Shown piece by piece: positions 17,701 through 26,725 of a stretch of 59,784 nt of DNA. The stretch's first letter is position 1. Every line of letters begins with the position of its first letter. This stretch comes from a virus. Made by a program: the position numbers and the translations under genes. The notes beneath the pieces were generated by a model, which did not search any database, was not told where the DNA came from, and saw only the letters and a program-made list of their open reading frames with translations. The DNA is taken from positions 1 through 59,784 of the IMG/VR virus record IMGVR_UViG_3300027741_000069; one strand, given 5' to 3'.

Positions 17701-20700
17701 ATTAGAATTATTTGGAATTTTAGTCAACAGCCTGACCCAATAATAATATTTTACAACAATATTTCCAGATTGGGTATTTGTATAACTGACTGATGAATAT
17801 CTACTATCATCACCATTTAATGGAATCCCAGGTTTATTAGAGGAAATATGTTTGCTCGGCGGTGTATCACTTTCTGACCACTCATAAACATGAATTTCGC
17901 TGCCAGGGAAAATTTGCCCCCAAGTTTTTAGTCTATAAGTTAATTCAGATTGTTCATAATCAATATATCTAACCTTAGACAAATCCCACCAAGTCTTCCC
18001 AAGTTGCGATGATGCCCAACTATGATCTAAAATTATACCATTTGAGTATAGACTGCCAGAATTGTATACTGCTGGGTCTGTGCTAGATCTATAGTCTAAA
18101 TCCTGATCAACTATCCCCAAAACTTTGCCTTTTATTGGATCAACGATATCTAATAGAGATAAAATATTGCCGTTGGTTTTGTTAAACAAACTGATATTAT
18201 TTATTGATGTGATGTCAATAGAGGTTTCTTGACTACGCAATTTGCCCCATGTGTTTGAGTTATTGGCATTAAAATATTCATAAATTTCTCCAATTTGATT
18301 AGACTTTCCTACCCCAAAATTTGATCCTATCAGGATTCTATTTTCAGTTATCTCTATTGAGTTTCCAAACCCATCACCACGTTTTGAATTCCCATCTAGA
18401 AATTCTTTTGTGTGTATAAAGGACTGTGGTCCTGTACCTAACATCTCATACAAATATACGCACCCGGTGCCCGGATTTCCTTGATAAAATTTAGTATTAT
18501 TGCTATCAAAAATTGTACTATTTTGATCATAAGTCTCAAATAGTTTGGCAGACCCAAGCAAACTTGAAATCAACAATGATTTATCATTCGGGGATATCTT
18601 TACTCTATGTCCAAACTCTTGATTGTTTTGATTCACAGGACTTACTAAGGTTTGTTCAATTTCATAAACTTTACCTTTCTTAGCATAACAAAAAACAGCG
18701 CCACCAGAGCTTTCAGACTGAATAATATTAGGTGCACTGATATATAACTTATCTGCTTCTTTTGAACATTCAACACTAAATCCAAAATCTGATCTTGTGT
18801 TTAATTTTCTTATTGGGAAAATCTTTTGCAATAATTTGTCTGATTCAAAAACATAAGCCGAGCCAATAGGAGCCGATGACGGAAGGCCATCAAATGGTGC
18901 TCCAACTAGTAACACATCAGATTCTGAACTAATTTTAATACTATGCCCAAATTTACTACCAGACAATCCGCCAACTAACTTAATTCCAGAGTACTTATAG
19001 TGTGGCAATAATCTGACTCTAATTGTCACAGTGTTAACCCCAGATAATTTATTTTTATATTCTAAGAATTTTTGATCACTCAATAATATATTATCAAAAT
19101 TATTCAAATAGTCCAATCCGGGTATTAAAAATTCCCCATTAATATCCACAGCCAAGTATCCTGAAACTTGTGGATCTTTAAATGCCGAAGATATTAATTT
19201 ATATGTTCTTATTAACGGATTAAACTCAATATATTGAACCCGTTTTTTGGGAGACATCAAAGAATACTTATAAACTGCCCCATTGCCAGGAGATCCAATA
19301 TAAAGCGTTTTGGAGTCGGCAGTTAAGCTGACACTATACCCGAATAAACTTGTATTTTCATTTTTCGGCGGACAAATTATTTGAACAATTGCGTAAGTAT
19401 TTAGATTTGTATCCCAAGAACATACAGTCACTAAACCTGTTTCGTTTTTAAATTTTGGAGCTCCTGATATTAGATATTCATTACTCATATCCAAACAAAA
19501 CCCTAAACTTTTCATTCCTGGATTCTGACTATCAATAGTATCAACGGTATAGTTTCCGTCATTGAAATAAATGACATGAATCCTTCCGCGCCCATTATTT
19601 TTTTCTGGAGACCCAGCTGCTATAAATTTTTGATCTGGACTTGATGATATAGAGGACCCATAACCAACAAATTCCATATCATCAGACGTTTCTAAACTAA
19701 TTTTCCTCGATAGCTTCCAATTTTCGGTCTTTTTGTAAAATGCCCACCGATTATTTTCATCTGAATCTACCCAAAATTTATTTCTAGTCAACCAACTATT
19801 TTGTTGAGCATCTGCTATTACTGATGGAATATTTTGATATCGAGCCGACTTTAATAAAAACAACTGTCCGATATTTTTTAATGATCCCTGTTTCAAAAGA
19901 GAAACTTGATTTTGATCTATTCTAATAGAAAACTTATTTAAGTTAATAGATTCTTCAACTATATACAACCCATCAAATTGTGGGTGTAACTGTTTAATAA
20001 TGATCGGATCATTAGCTATTAAGGAGTTTGTTTTTGTTGTTGTTACAATAGCCAACATATCTAATCCATATTCCACAGATTTAATATTATTGTTAGATTC
20101 ATCAATTCTATAAACTTGCCAATTAAATGATAAATCATTTGCGACCCAGATGTGTTTTCCAATAGTCATTGACTGAATATTTGTTGCATCCACCGCACTA
20201 TTTGCTATATCGAATAAAGTGAAATCGACATCATCCAAATTGACATATCCAGCTGTTGGTATATCAGATTCGCGAATCGTTTCATTATTTCTTGTTAAAA
20301 ATCCTGGAAACGCCTTTGACCCCATCAAATATTCTTTATTAGATTGCACAGGTATAAACCCAAGGTGATCGCTATTCTCATCAATGATTATACCAAAACT
20401 ATTTGTTATACTATCTGAATCACCTAGGTCAATATCTAATGTTAGATTGCTGTTTTGTGCCCCATACTCTCCGACCTTTATTGCCCACTCCTCGTCAAAA
20501 GTAATACTGGCTGTTCTATTATGAGCACCACTAGAGGATGCAGACAACAGAGAAGAGATAGATTTTTTTGTCCCTTTATCTTTTATATAGCCTTGATAAA
20601 ATTTGGTTTGAGTCGTCAAATCAATATTTAAATCTGACAGGTAATTCCTATATCTATAACCAATTAATCCTGAACTTAATTTTCGAAACTGTGGATCGAT

Positions 20701-23700
20701 GAATTCTGAATCAACATCATAAAAATCAATAAATTTAGATGCATTTTGTGAGAAGTTGGGCAATAGGCCAGTTCTAATAGAAGATTTTGGAATTTCTGTC
20801 CAATAATTTATATCAAATGTATCCGACGCCGAAATCTTCCGTGTCGATACGTAATATTTGTTTTTAAAGCTAACCATGTCTCCTTTTAGATAGTCCTTAC
20901 CCACTTTCCATAAATCAGGCAAACTATTATTAAAAATAAACCCTGGAGAAGAGATTGTCCCATCCCATCCGCCACTTTTACGACCAACCAACTTTAATCT
21001 AAATTGTCTACTTCCCAATTCTGGTTTATAAATTACATCGTTGAAAATGGTAGTATTGTCAAAAACTAACACATGCTCGAATTGGATCAGATTTAAGTCA
21101 ACCAAAGCAAAAGTTTCACCGACTACAGATTCGATTGAAAAGACCCCGACATCTCTATTCACAGATAAGGTTTCTATTTTAATGACGTTAAAGTTTGAAT
21201 CCAATATGGTCATTTGATTATTCTTATCAGACAAGTCATCAACAACACTATTGGTCAATAAAAGAGTTAGTTTTTTGCCCACTGGGCTTAATACCAATAT
21301 ACTCTTTAATTGCCAAGACTGTAAGGTCCATGTCAAGAATTCTTTTGCACTTAATACCCAATTTTGCTGCTCTTTAAGATCAGGATTGAATGTATCAAAA
21401 ACAAAACCCATTGACATTAAATATCTTTGATAGCTGATTAAAAAATCCACTACTTGTTGTTTATTGGTGAATTCCTGTCCATAAGAAATTAATATCTTTT
21501 CTTTTTTATAGGCATTAAAAATAACAGCTGATGTGTTTTCTACCGTAATAGTATAACTATCATTGGCAGAAACATCACTAGGTATTATAATAAAATATGG
21601 CACATTTGTGTTATACCCATTAACGCTATATCCATTTTGTGTTTTTTCAATTATCACCGCACTATATGTTGCTCTACTAATTGGAGATCCCTTATTAAGA
21701 TAAACTTTATAATTTTCTGATGGTATGATAATAGATTCATTTGTGCTAGTTGGACTATATTGTTCTGCCAAAACTGTCAAATATGTTTTGTCGGAAAAAC
21801 CCGACATTTTATATGATAATTGAACTGAACTATTATCTAATAGATTTCTTAAATTTTTAAAAGGATCAGCTGCTGAGTTAACAATATATGCTAATATAAA
21901 ATTTAAATACCCCGAAGCTCTACTAATAGTAGAACCGATGGGTTCTCCGTTTAACCGAATACTATCTGTAGTTACCCTTAAATTATTTTGTCTATTTACA
22001 TATTCTTCAGTTTTTTGATTTTTAAAATATCCATTAATATCAAATAACGTTCCAAAATAAAATGCTGGCTTCATTAATGCCAATGCTCTCTGAATAGCAA
22101 ATGGATATTCGCTGGACTTTCGCCAGGCAGTTTCGACAGGGCCATGATCCCCAAACGAAAAACTATCGGAAATTCTATTAGAGTTGAATTTAGAAATTAT
22201 GATTGATATTGGCGGCAACAAGACGCCTTGATCATCGACTGGTATAATTGCTGATAGCCCTTGTCTAATATAATTCTTATCAATACCTTTTCTTTCCCCC
22301 TGCCTAATAATTCCATTTTCTAAATCTAACCAAAGATTTTTATTATCAGACGTGTATGGTGCTGGACCATAAATTTGATGCCACCAATCTGGTTTTTTGC
22401 TAAAACCTAACATCTCCCAAGGGTGCGTATTTGGCCTATCTGTATCATATAAAAATTTATATATCCCTCTCCACCAACCAGGCAACGATTCTATGGATAA
22501 TTTGTTTTTGCTATTTTTATAATTATAGGAAAATAGGTCACTATTAATGATATAACTATTGGTTGAAAAATCTAACCTATTATCCCCAACCCAAGTTAAA
22601 AAACTGCTTGATAATATTTCATTAAATTCTTTTAAAGAATAATCTGTGTTTCTAAATTGTCCAGGAATATATTCATTAATATCAACAAATTTTACATCAT
22701 CATTTCTTTTTATATTATTAAAAATCCTAGTCTCCAATTCCAACAATAATTTGTCTCTAATATCTCCAAATGCAGGGGTTAAGCTACCATCATGCCCCTG
22801 TATGACCGCCGTTGGTTTTTGATATGTACTATCGATAAAGATTTCTGGTAAAAATTTGGGATAAAGACCTAACTTTGTTGGGGTTTCTGGTATAAAATTT
22901 CCATCAGTATCATATTCTTTAATCTCTAATATTCCGTTGACACTCAAATCAACATTTTCATCAATTATTATTGTTGGAAGCACTTTACTAAAGACATAAT
23001 CTTTTCCATACGACAATAAATTCTGGTTATAGTAAACTAAGATTGCTCTAGATTGCAATTTCGATGGATCAAATTTTGATCCTATTCTATATTGTTTTTC
23101 AATTTTATTCGTTATTTTATAGCTAAAAAGTTTATGTCTGCCATATGGGACCATATCACTATAAAACCAAGGAAAAGAATTATTTTTATTTTGATTAATA
23201 ATCTCTAATAGAGAATCAATAGTTATATTGTTTTGATTTTGCTGTATTAAGGTCAAAATTAAATCTAAAAATTTATTTTTAAATTTTACGTATTCTTGTC
23301 TTGCAAATTCCAAGGCATTTATAAAGTTTGCCTGTTTTGAAATCAAGAATAACGAAGAATAAATTATTGGAGAAGCATGTTGCAGTATGTTACCACCTAA
23401 TTTAGATACATCCAGATCTCTAATATTTTCAAATTTTGAATTTTGTTGAATAATCGAAAAATGATTTCTTAACTGGCCAAAATTCAAATCCAAGATCGAT
23501 GCATTCTCACTATTATATTCTAAATTAGATGGTATTTGATAATATCCCAGATTGCTCACAGACTTGCTGTAAATTAAAATATCAATCTTATCTCCTAATG
23601 TTAAAATTGTGTTGTCGATTTCAATGGTATTAATTTCATTGATCTTGACTATTTTAAAATTAGCTTCTGACAATAGAGAATTATTTAAAAATACTTTGAT

Positions 23701-26700
23701 ATTTGGCAACAACATTGATGGTTCTGGGAGAATATCAATGATAAAATTGTTAGATGTTCCAGAATAAGATGCACTAATAATTTGATACTGTCGAGTTTTT
23801 TCCGACACTAAATTCCAAACACTAACATTGGTGTGAGTTGTTGCGGTGATATTCTTTCGTAAATATCCCAAAGATATAAGTTCTTTTTTTGGCTTATTAT
23901 TGTCAAGATATTCAAAACTATCGTTGTCAAAATTATTTTCAAAAGTGATTTCAGAAGACGTGTAACTACTTGTGGTGTAATGGAGTGGGAACCCTAAAAC
24001 TGCATCAATCCCGCCTGACCCGATCTTATAAGAAAATACCTTTGTTCCAGAAAAGCTACTAGCCGGATATACAGCAGTTGAGGATAAGCTAATGCCGTCA
24101 GAATTAAATACATCAAATTTTGGTTGTTGATTTTTTTTAGTTTTTATTTGTGCTTCAATCCACAAAGTTCCGTTAAAATAAAAAGTAACACCTTTATTAA
24201 TTCCAGCTTTAGCGACAACAGCACTACCAGCAACTGCAATATCAGCTGGATCTGGAGACACAATAAGTCTAACCCTCGGGTTTTTAATCTTATATTCAAC
24301 ATTGACTAATAGATAATCAGTTGATCTTTCTAAATACATCGAGGTGTCAGAATGGATTGTGGCCACTGTACCAATACACACATCGTTTGTGTCATAAATT
24401 TTAGATCCTATAGAAATTTCACTTTGAAATTTTGTTTCATATCCAATAATTTCCGACAATCCAGATGCGATTCTAATTTTTACATTATCAATTAGGAATT
24501 TAGAAATTGGCATTGTGGCTTTAAATCTGATGGTATAATTTTTATTACCGTCATATTTCACAGAGGTAATTACACCATCGGGCGACCCAGATCCCAGGTC
24601 AAGACCCTCAATTAATGTTGCCCCTAATAAGTCATCACGACCTATAACCCGCCAATCGTACTCATAATCTATATTTAAATTGGGTTTAAATATATTATAG
24701 TTTCGTCCAACAGGGATCGGCTTTGATTTGGCTCGGAAATTAATATATACGGGTTCATTTCTCAACAAACCTGTTCCTATATAATCATAATATTCACGTT
24801 CCACAGACTCATCTTGCACCCCATATTCAACAGTATAAACTTGAGATCTAACTAATGGATCGAGATCATTAGCGAACAATACTCGTTGTCCATTTTTCAA
24901 TGAAAGGTCTGGTAGACTTAACGTCTTACTATGTTGTATTTGGTTAAATGCGTCTTGATATTTTAAATCAATTTGATCAACAGGGCGCATGCCAATCGAT
25001 CCAGAATTAAACATTTGAATATTTGGACGAAATTCAATGATAGGTCTTCTAGCTCTTGACGACTGGTTAATCGATATTCTAGTCCCATTATATTCAGCAG
25101 ACGCTTCAATTATTGATATATGATACCAACAATTCTGTCTAGACCAAGCATTTAAATCCATACTGGATCTATTAGAAACTACATATTCAGGATCAATTGG
25201 ACCATAATATGGTTCATCTATATTATCCACATCAAAATTCACAGCATCCAAGCCCATTAACGATTCGTCGATATTGAGTTCAGGACAAACCATCAAAGAA
25301 TGATCAACCAACACTATACCTTCATCGGACCCAACACCTTCCACAATGTAAGTGTTGTTTATATATTTGGTTGGGGTAATATGTTTACCAAATTGAATTT
25401 TCATACCATTGGATAGAATAATACCACTGCTATTGGACCATTGTTTTTTCCCGAGTATATCAGTTTCAACATCAACAGCTTCTATTACTCTATCCACCAA
25501 TCTAATTTTACCAAAAGCGTCTGGGTTACTGGAATCTTGATAATATAATTCATCAAGCTGAGCTGTGAGTGATGGTACAGGTTTTAAATATCCTTCTTTA
25601 GTTTTAAAAAACTCTTTATGTGCATTTTTTATTCCAGTTCTGACATGAATTCTCGAATCAACAGCAATATTCGAAACATACTGCAATGTGTTAATTGGGT
25701 TTTGACTGTCAGATCTATCAACAACTACTCTCCAAACGCCACGCCTAAATTCAGGATCTATGGCGCCACCTGTATTTTTAGAAAACCAATCCTGATCAGA
25801 ATCTGAATCAGAAATAAAAACAAAAGTTTTTCCATCTGTATCCAATGTTATTCCATCAAAACTTATAGTGTTGGGAATATATGCATTGATATCTGAAAGT
25901 TTTGATCCATCTACATATGCAAATGTTGTATCCAAAGCAAAATCAACAACCGATGACATTGGCATTTTAAGATAGAAATCTTGTGATGTAGACAAGGGAA
26001 CGAAGAACTCAACTTCGCCCACATCCTCACCATTATTTGTAACCCCAAAAACGTCCCTTGTACTAATTAATGGAGAAATATTTTTTGTTCCTGATATTCC
26101 TGGTTGCGTTTGTATCCAAAAACCACTTCCCGGCTGCGATACTTTGAACTTATATACTCCACCACGCATCAAAGTAATTTCAGGATTTTTTGTTTCCGTG
26201 TTATCAAATTGATAAGAATCATTGATAGCATCTTTTGAAATGATAAATGTCTGATGTGATTTTACAACTGTTGTCCCAATTAGAATTGGGTCCGGTCCAT
26301 TTGGTAGCCAATAATATTGACTAAAGTTAACAAACTTATCTAAATCTATTAATCCACTAAAGGAATAATACTCTGATGAGAACAATCTGTCGTGATTATT
26401 AACTTTAGCACCATAATATTCTAACTTGTTTAATAGATCAACATAGCTACTATAAAATTTGATATTATTTGATTCGGAAACAACAACACTGGGTTCAAGC
26501 TGATAATTCCTACGATCTTTATTAGTTTCTAATAAATATCCATCATTAGGTTTATATGTGGGAGCGAATTTTCTACCAATATATCCATCTAATCTAACAA
26601 AATTGGCATCGGAAATCAATTGATCCAATGTAGCATTTAGGAATTTCTCATTAGTTTCGGTCCTAAATATACTTGGTAAAAAATCTGAAGTTTTTTTATT

Positions 26701-26706
26701 GGCCAT
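14785..26706 (-). CDS. Giant baseplate-associated structural protein with beta-propeller, 3973 aa
   Basis: A single frame of 11.9 kb starts at ATG 26706, 20 bases after gp6. The N-terminus (KTSDFLPSIFRTETNEKFL, then TLDQLISDANFVRLDGYIG) resembles that of giant proteins found after gp6 in aquatic T4-like phages. Around residues 2337-2810, seven FG-GAP-like repeats (FG.S...... then L.IGSP or LLVGAP) occur in series, predicting one integrin-alpha-like beta-propeller. Near residues 3460-3550 are NPGLGFLLPPSIKIV and NPGSGYVSTPLIMV, beta repeats of the GxGY..P type. The C-terminus ends in a short G-L-M-A-A-S-T-I segment. In T4 the gene after 6 is 7, a peripheral wedge protein, so a gp7 replacement is possible by position only. 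It occupies about one fifth of the window. Confidence 0.85.
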   Translation of the reverse strand: MANKKTSDFLPSIFRTETNEKFLNATLDQLISDANFVRLDGYIGRKFAPTYKPNDGYLLETNKDRRNYQLEPSVVVSESNNIKFYSSYVDLLNKLEYYGAKVNNHDRLFSSEYYSFSGLIDLDKFVNFSQYYWLPNGPDPILIGTTVVKSHQTFIISKDAINDSYQFDNTETKNPEITLMRGGVYKFKVSQPGSGFWIQTQPGISGTKNISPLISTRDVFGVTNNGEDVGEVEFFVPLSTSQDFYLKMPMSSVVDFALDTTFAYVDGSKLSDINAYIPNTISFDGITLDTDGKTFVFISDSDSDQDWFSKNTGGAIDPEFRRGVWRVVVDRSDSQNPINTLQYVSNIAVDSRIHVRTGIKNAHKEFFKTKEGYLKPVPSLTAQLDELYYQDSSNPDAFGKIRLVDRVIEAVDVETDILGKKQWSNSSGIILSNGMKIQFGKHITPTKYINNTYIVEGVGSDEGIVLVDHSLMVCPELNIDESLMGLDAVNFDVDNIDEPYYGPIDPEYVVSNRSSMDLNAWSRQNCWYHISIIEASAEYNGTRISINQSSRARRPIIEFRPNIQMFNSGSIGMRPVDQIDLKYQDAFNQIQHSKTLSLPDLSLKNGQRVLFANDLDPLVRSQVYTVEYGVQDESVEREYYDYIGTGLLRNEPVYINFRAKSKPIPVGRNYNIFKPNLNIDYEYDWRVIGRDDLLGATLIEGLDLGSGSPDGVITSVKYDGNKNYTIRFKATMPISKFLIDNVKIRIASGLSEIIGYETKFQSEISIGSKIYDTNDVCIGTVATIHSDTSMYLERSTDYLLVNVEYKIKNPRVRLIVSPDPADIAVAGSAVVAKAGINKGVTFYFNGTLWIEAQIKTKKNQQPKFDVFNSDGISLSSTAVYPASSFSGTKVFSYKIGSGGIDAVLGFPLHYTTSSYTSSEITFENNFDNDSFEYLDNNKPKKELISLGYLRKNITATTHTNVSVWNLVSEKTRQYQIISASYSGTSNNFIIDILPEPSMLLPNIKVFLNNSLLSEANFKIVKINEINTIEIDNTILTLGDKIDILIYSKSVSNLGYYQIPSNLEYNSENASILDLNFGQLRNHFSIIQQNSKFENIRDLDVSKLGGNILQHASPIIYSSLFLISKQANFINALEFARQEYVKFKNKFLDLILTLIQQNQNNITIDSLLEIINQNKNNSFPWFYSDMVPYGRHKLFSYKITNKIEKQYRIGSKFDPSKLQSRAILVYYNQNLLSYGKDYVFSKVLPTIIIDENVDLSVNGILEIKEYDTDGNFIPETPTKLGLYPKFLPEIFIDSTYQKPTAVIQGHDGSLTPAFGDIRDKLLLELETRIFNNIKRNDDVKFVDINEYIPGQFRNTDYSLKEFNEILSSSFLTWVGDNRLDFSTNSYIINSDLFSYNYKNSKNKLSIESLPGWWRGIYKFLYDTDRPNTHPWEMLGFSKKPDWWHQIYGPAPYTSDNKNLWLDLENGIIRQGERKGIDKNYIRQGLSAIIPVDDQGVLLPPISIIISKFNSNRISDSFSFGDHGPVETAWRKSSEYPFAIQRALALMKPAFYFGTLFDINGYFKNQKTEEYVNRQNNLRVTTDSIRLNGEPIGSTISRASGYLNFILAYIVNSAADPFKNLRNLLDNSSVQLSYKMSGFSDKTYLTVLAEQYSPTSTNESIIIPSENYKVYLNKGSPISRATYSAVIIEKTQNGYSVNGYNTNVPYFIIIPSDVSANDSYTITVENTSAVIFNAYKKEKILISYGQEFTNKQQVVDFLISYQRYLMSMGFVFDTFNPDLKEQQNWVLSAKEFLTWTLQSWQLKSILVLSPVGKKLTLLLTNSVVDDLSDKNNQMTILDSNFNVIKIETLSVNRDVGVFSIESVVGETFALVDLNLIQFEHVLVFDNTTIFNDVIYKPELGSRQFRLKLVGRKSGGWDGTISSPGFIFNNSLPDLWKVGKDYLKGDMVSFKNKYYVSTRKISASDTFDINYWTEIPKSSIRTGLLPNFSQNASKFIDFYDVDSEFIDPQFRKLSSGLIGYRYRNYLSDLNIDLTTQTKFYQGYIKDKGTKKSISSLLSASSSGAHNRTASITFDEEWAIKVGEYGAQNSNLTLDIDLGDSDSITNSFGIIIDENSDHLGFIPVQSNKEYLMGSKAFPGFLTRNNETIRESDIPTAGYVNLDDVDFTLFDIANSAVDATNIQSMTIGKHIWVANDLSFNWQVYRIDESNNNIKSVEYGLDMLAIVTTTKTNSLIANDPIIIKQLHPQFDGLYIVEESINLNKFSIRIDQNQVSLLKQGSLKNIGQLFLLKSARYQNIPSVIADAQQNSWLTRNKFWVDSDENNRWAFYKKTENWKLSRKISLETSDDMEFVGYGSSISSSPDQKFIAAGSPEKNNGRGRIHVIYFNDGNYTVDTIDSQNPGMKSLGFCLDMSNEYLISGAPKFKNETGLVTVCSWDTNLNTYAIVQIICPPKNENTSLFGYSVSLTADSKTLYIGSPGNGAVYKYSLMSPKKRVQYIEFNPLIRTYKLISSAFKDPQVSGYLAVDINGEFLIPGLDYLNNFDNILLSDQKFLEYKNKLSGVNTVTIRVRLLPHYKYSGIKLVGGLSGSKFGHSIKISSESDVLLVGAPFDGLPSSAPIGSAYVFESDKLLQKIFPIRKLNTRSDFGFSVECSKEADKLYISAPNIIQSESSGGAVFCYAKKGKVYEIEQTLVSPVNQNNQEFGHRVKISPNDKSLLISSLLGSAKLFETYDQNSTIFDSNNTKFYQGNPGTGCVYLYEMLGTGPQSFIHTKEFLDGNSKRGDGFGNSIEITENRILIGSNFGVGKSNQIGEIYEYFNANNSNTWGKLRSQETSIDITSINNISLFNKTNGNILSLLDIVDPIKGKVLGIVDQDLDYRSSTDPAVYNSGSLYSNGIILDHSWASSQLGKTWWDLSKVRYIDYEQSELTYRLKTWGQIFPGSEIHVYEWSESDTPPSKHISSNKPGIPLNGDDSRYSSVSYTNTQSGNIVVKYYYWVRLLTKIPNNSNRSISIAEMEQSILNPNSQSIPYVGFLSKNSMAIFNSRNYISGSDIVLRVNYDKVLNSNLNHNEYALVGDGDSKLKIPDTIVDKMIDSLSGIDIMGEIVPDFNLSPQYNTGILLRPRQTMILNKSEALRNVISFLNSVLSTDSIVLKIQSSPEFKKSRLNQIDQFPTDFDFKVDSKEELAYIGAKNNEVALVVSDSDFGGIWTLYKFNDGFFNLIKNQTSNTKKFWTTKEWYASGFSSNLTINFIVDQYNAIAQLGIKSGDVIKVLTKHGFEIYYFDTPNDSRLIGLEYGTIEFLENIWDQTQIGFDSTATDQEGFDGNNSIEIRQILYALRYEILTGSLENIFNQMIFVLINYILSEQNNVGWAFKTSFIRVIHNIRALEQTPNFIKDNQNYYVDYINEVKPYRTKIRDYVLSYSNLDVGKIKSTDFDLPSSWDGDLKMYRSPSGEYPVKDGQSLLQPQYQDWRNNLHYSIESIKIVNPGLGFLLPPSIKIVSLDGFGSGATAIATINPNNGSLASIRVTNPGSGYVSTPLIMVNGDGFMAELVPVMTNKKIRSFKIVLKFDRISYTTQVTEWLPNKFYKFGSLVSYQGQGYRANTNVPAFELFNYSLFSRISDSDYISANDRIASIYRPDYYQSSKEIGENGSINLSRLIPGIIRSANTNEGTPLDFGDDLSQPLALKNVDQNQYIISGGAFDKGEKVANSPEELVPGIIFESISIKVITKEVNLDDNLDFQSDRMLAYRIVKDTVGNVGYFAMSRSASAVLLRELNWNDTVIYVDDVSVLTLPNPANNIPGVIYISGEKIRYFAIDKVTNTIGQLIRGADKTSIPEVHQIYSIIEDASSRLEVPSSISEQTQSIAFSKNIRVVGLTFNVPNNLLQIREALTLKIGSNILPYGEYYLLSIDNSTGTPVVLVTFTKTASNRILDGLIINVTFSQERIWLNPSPPGSTRVTDGLGLMAASTIQANFLKTKLY

Positions 26707-26725
26707 CTTATATTATCCAATTTCT

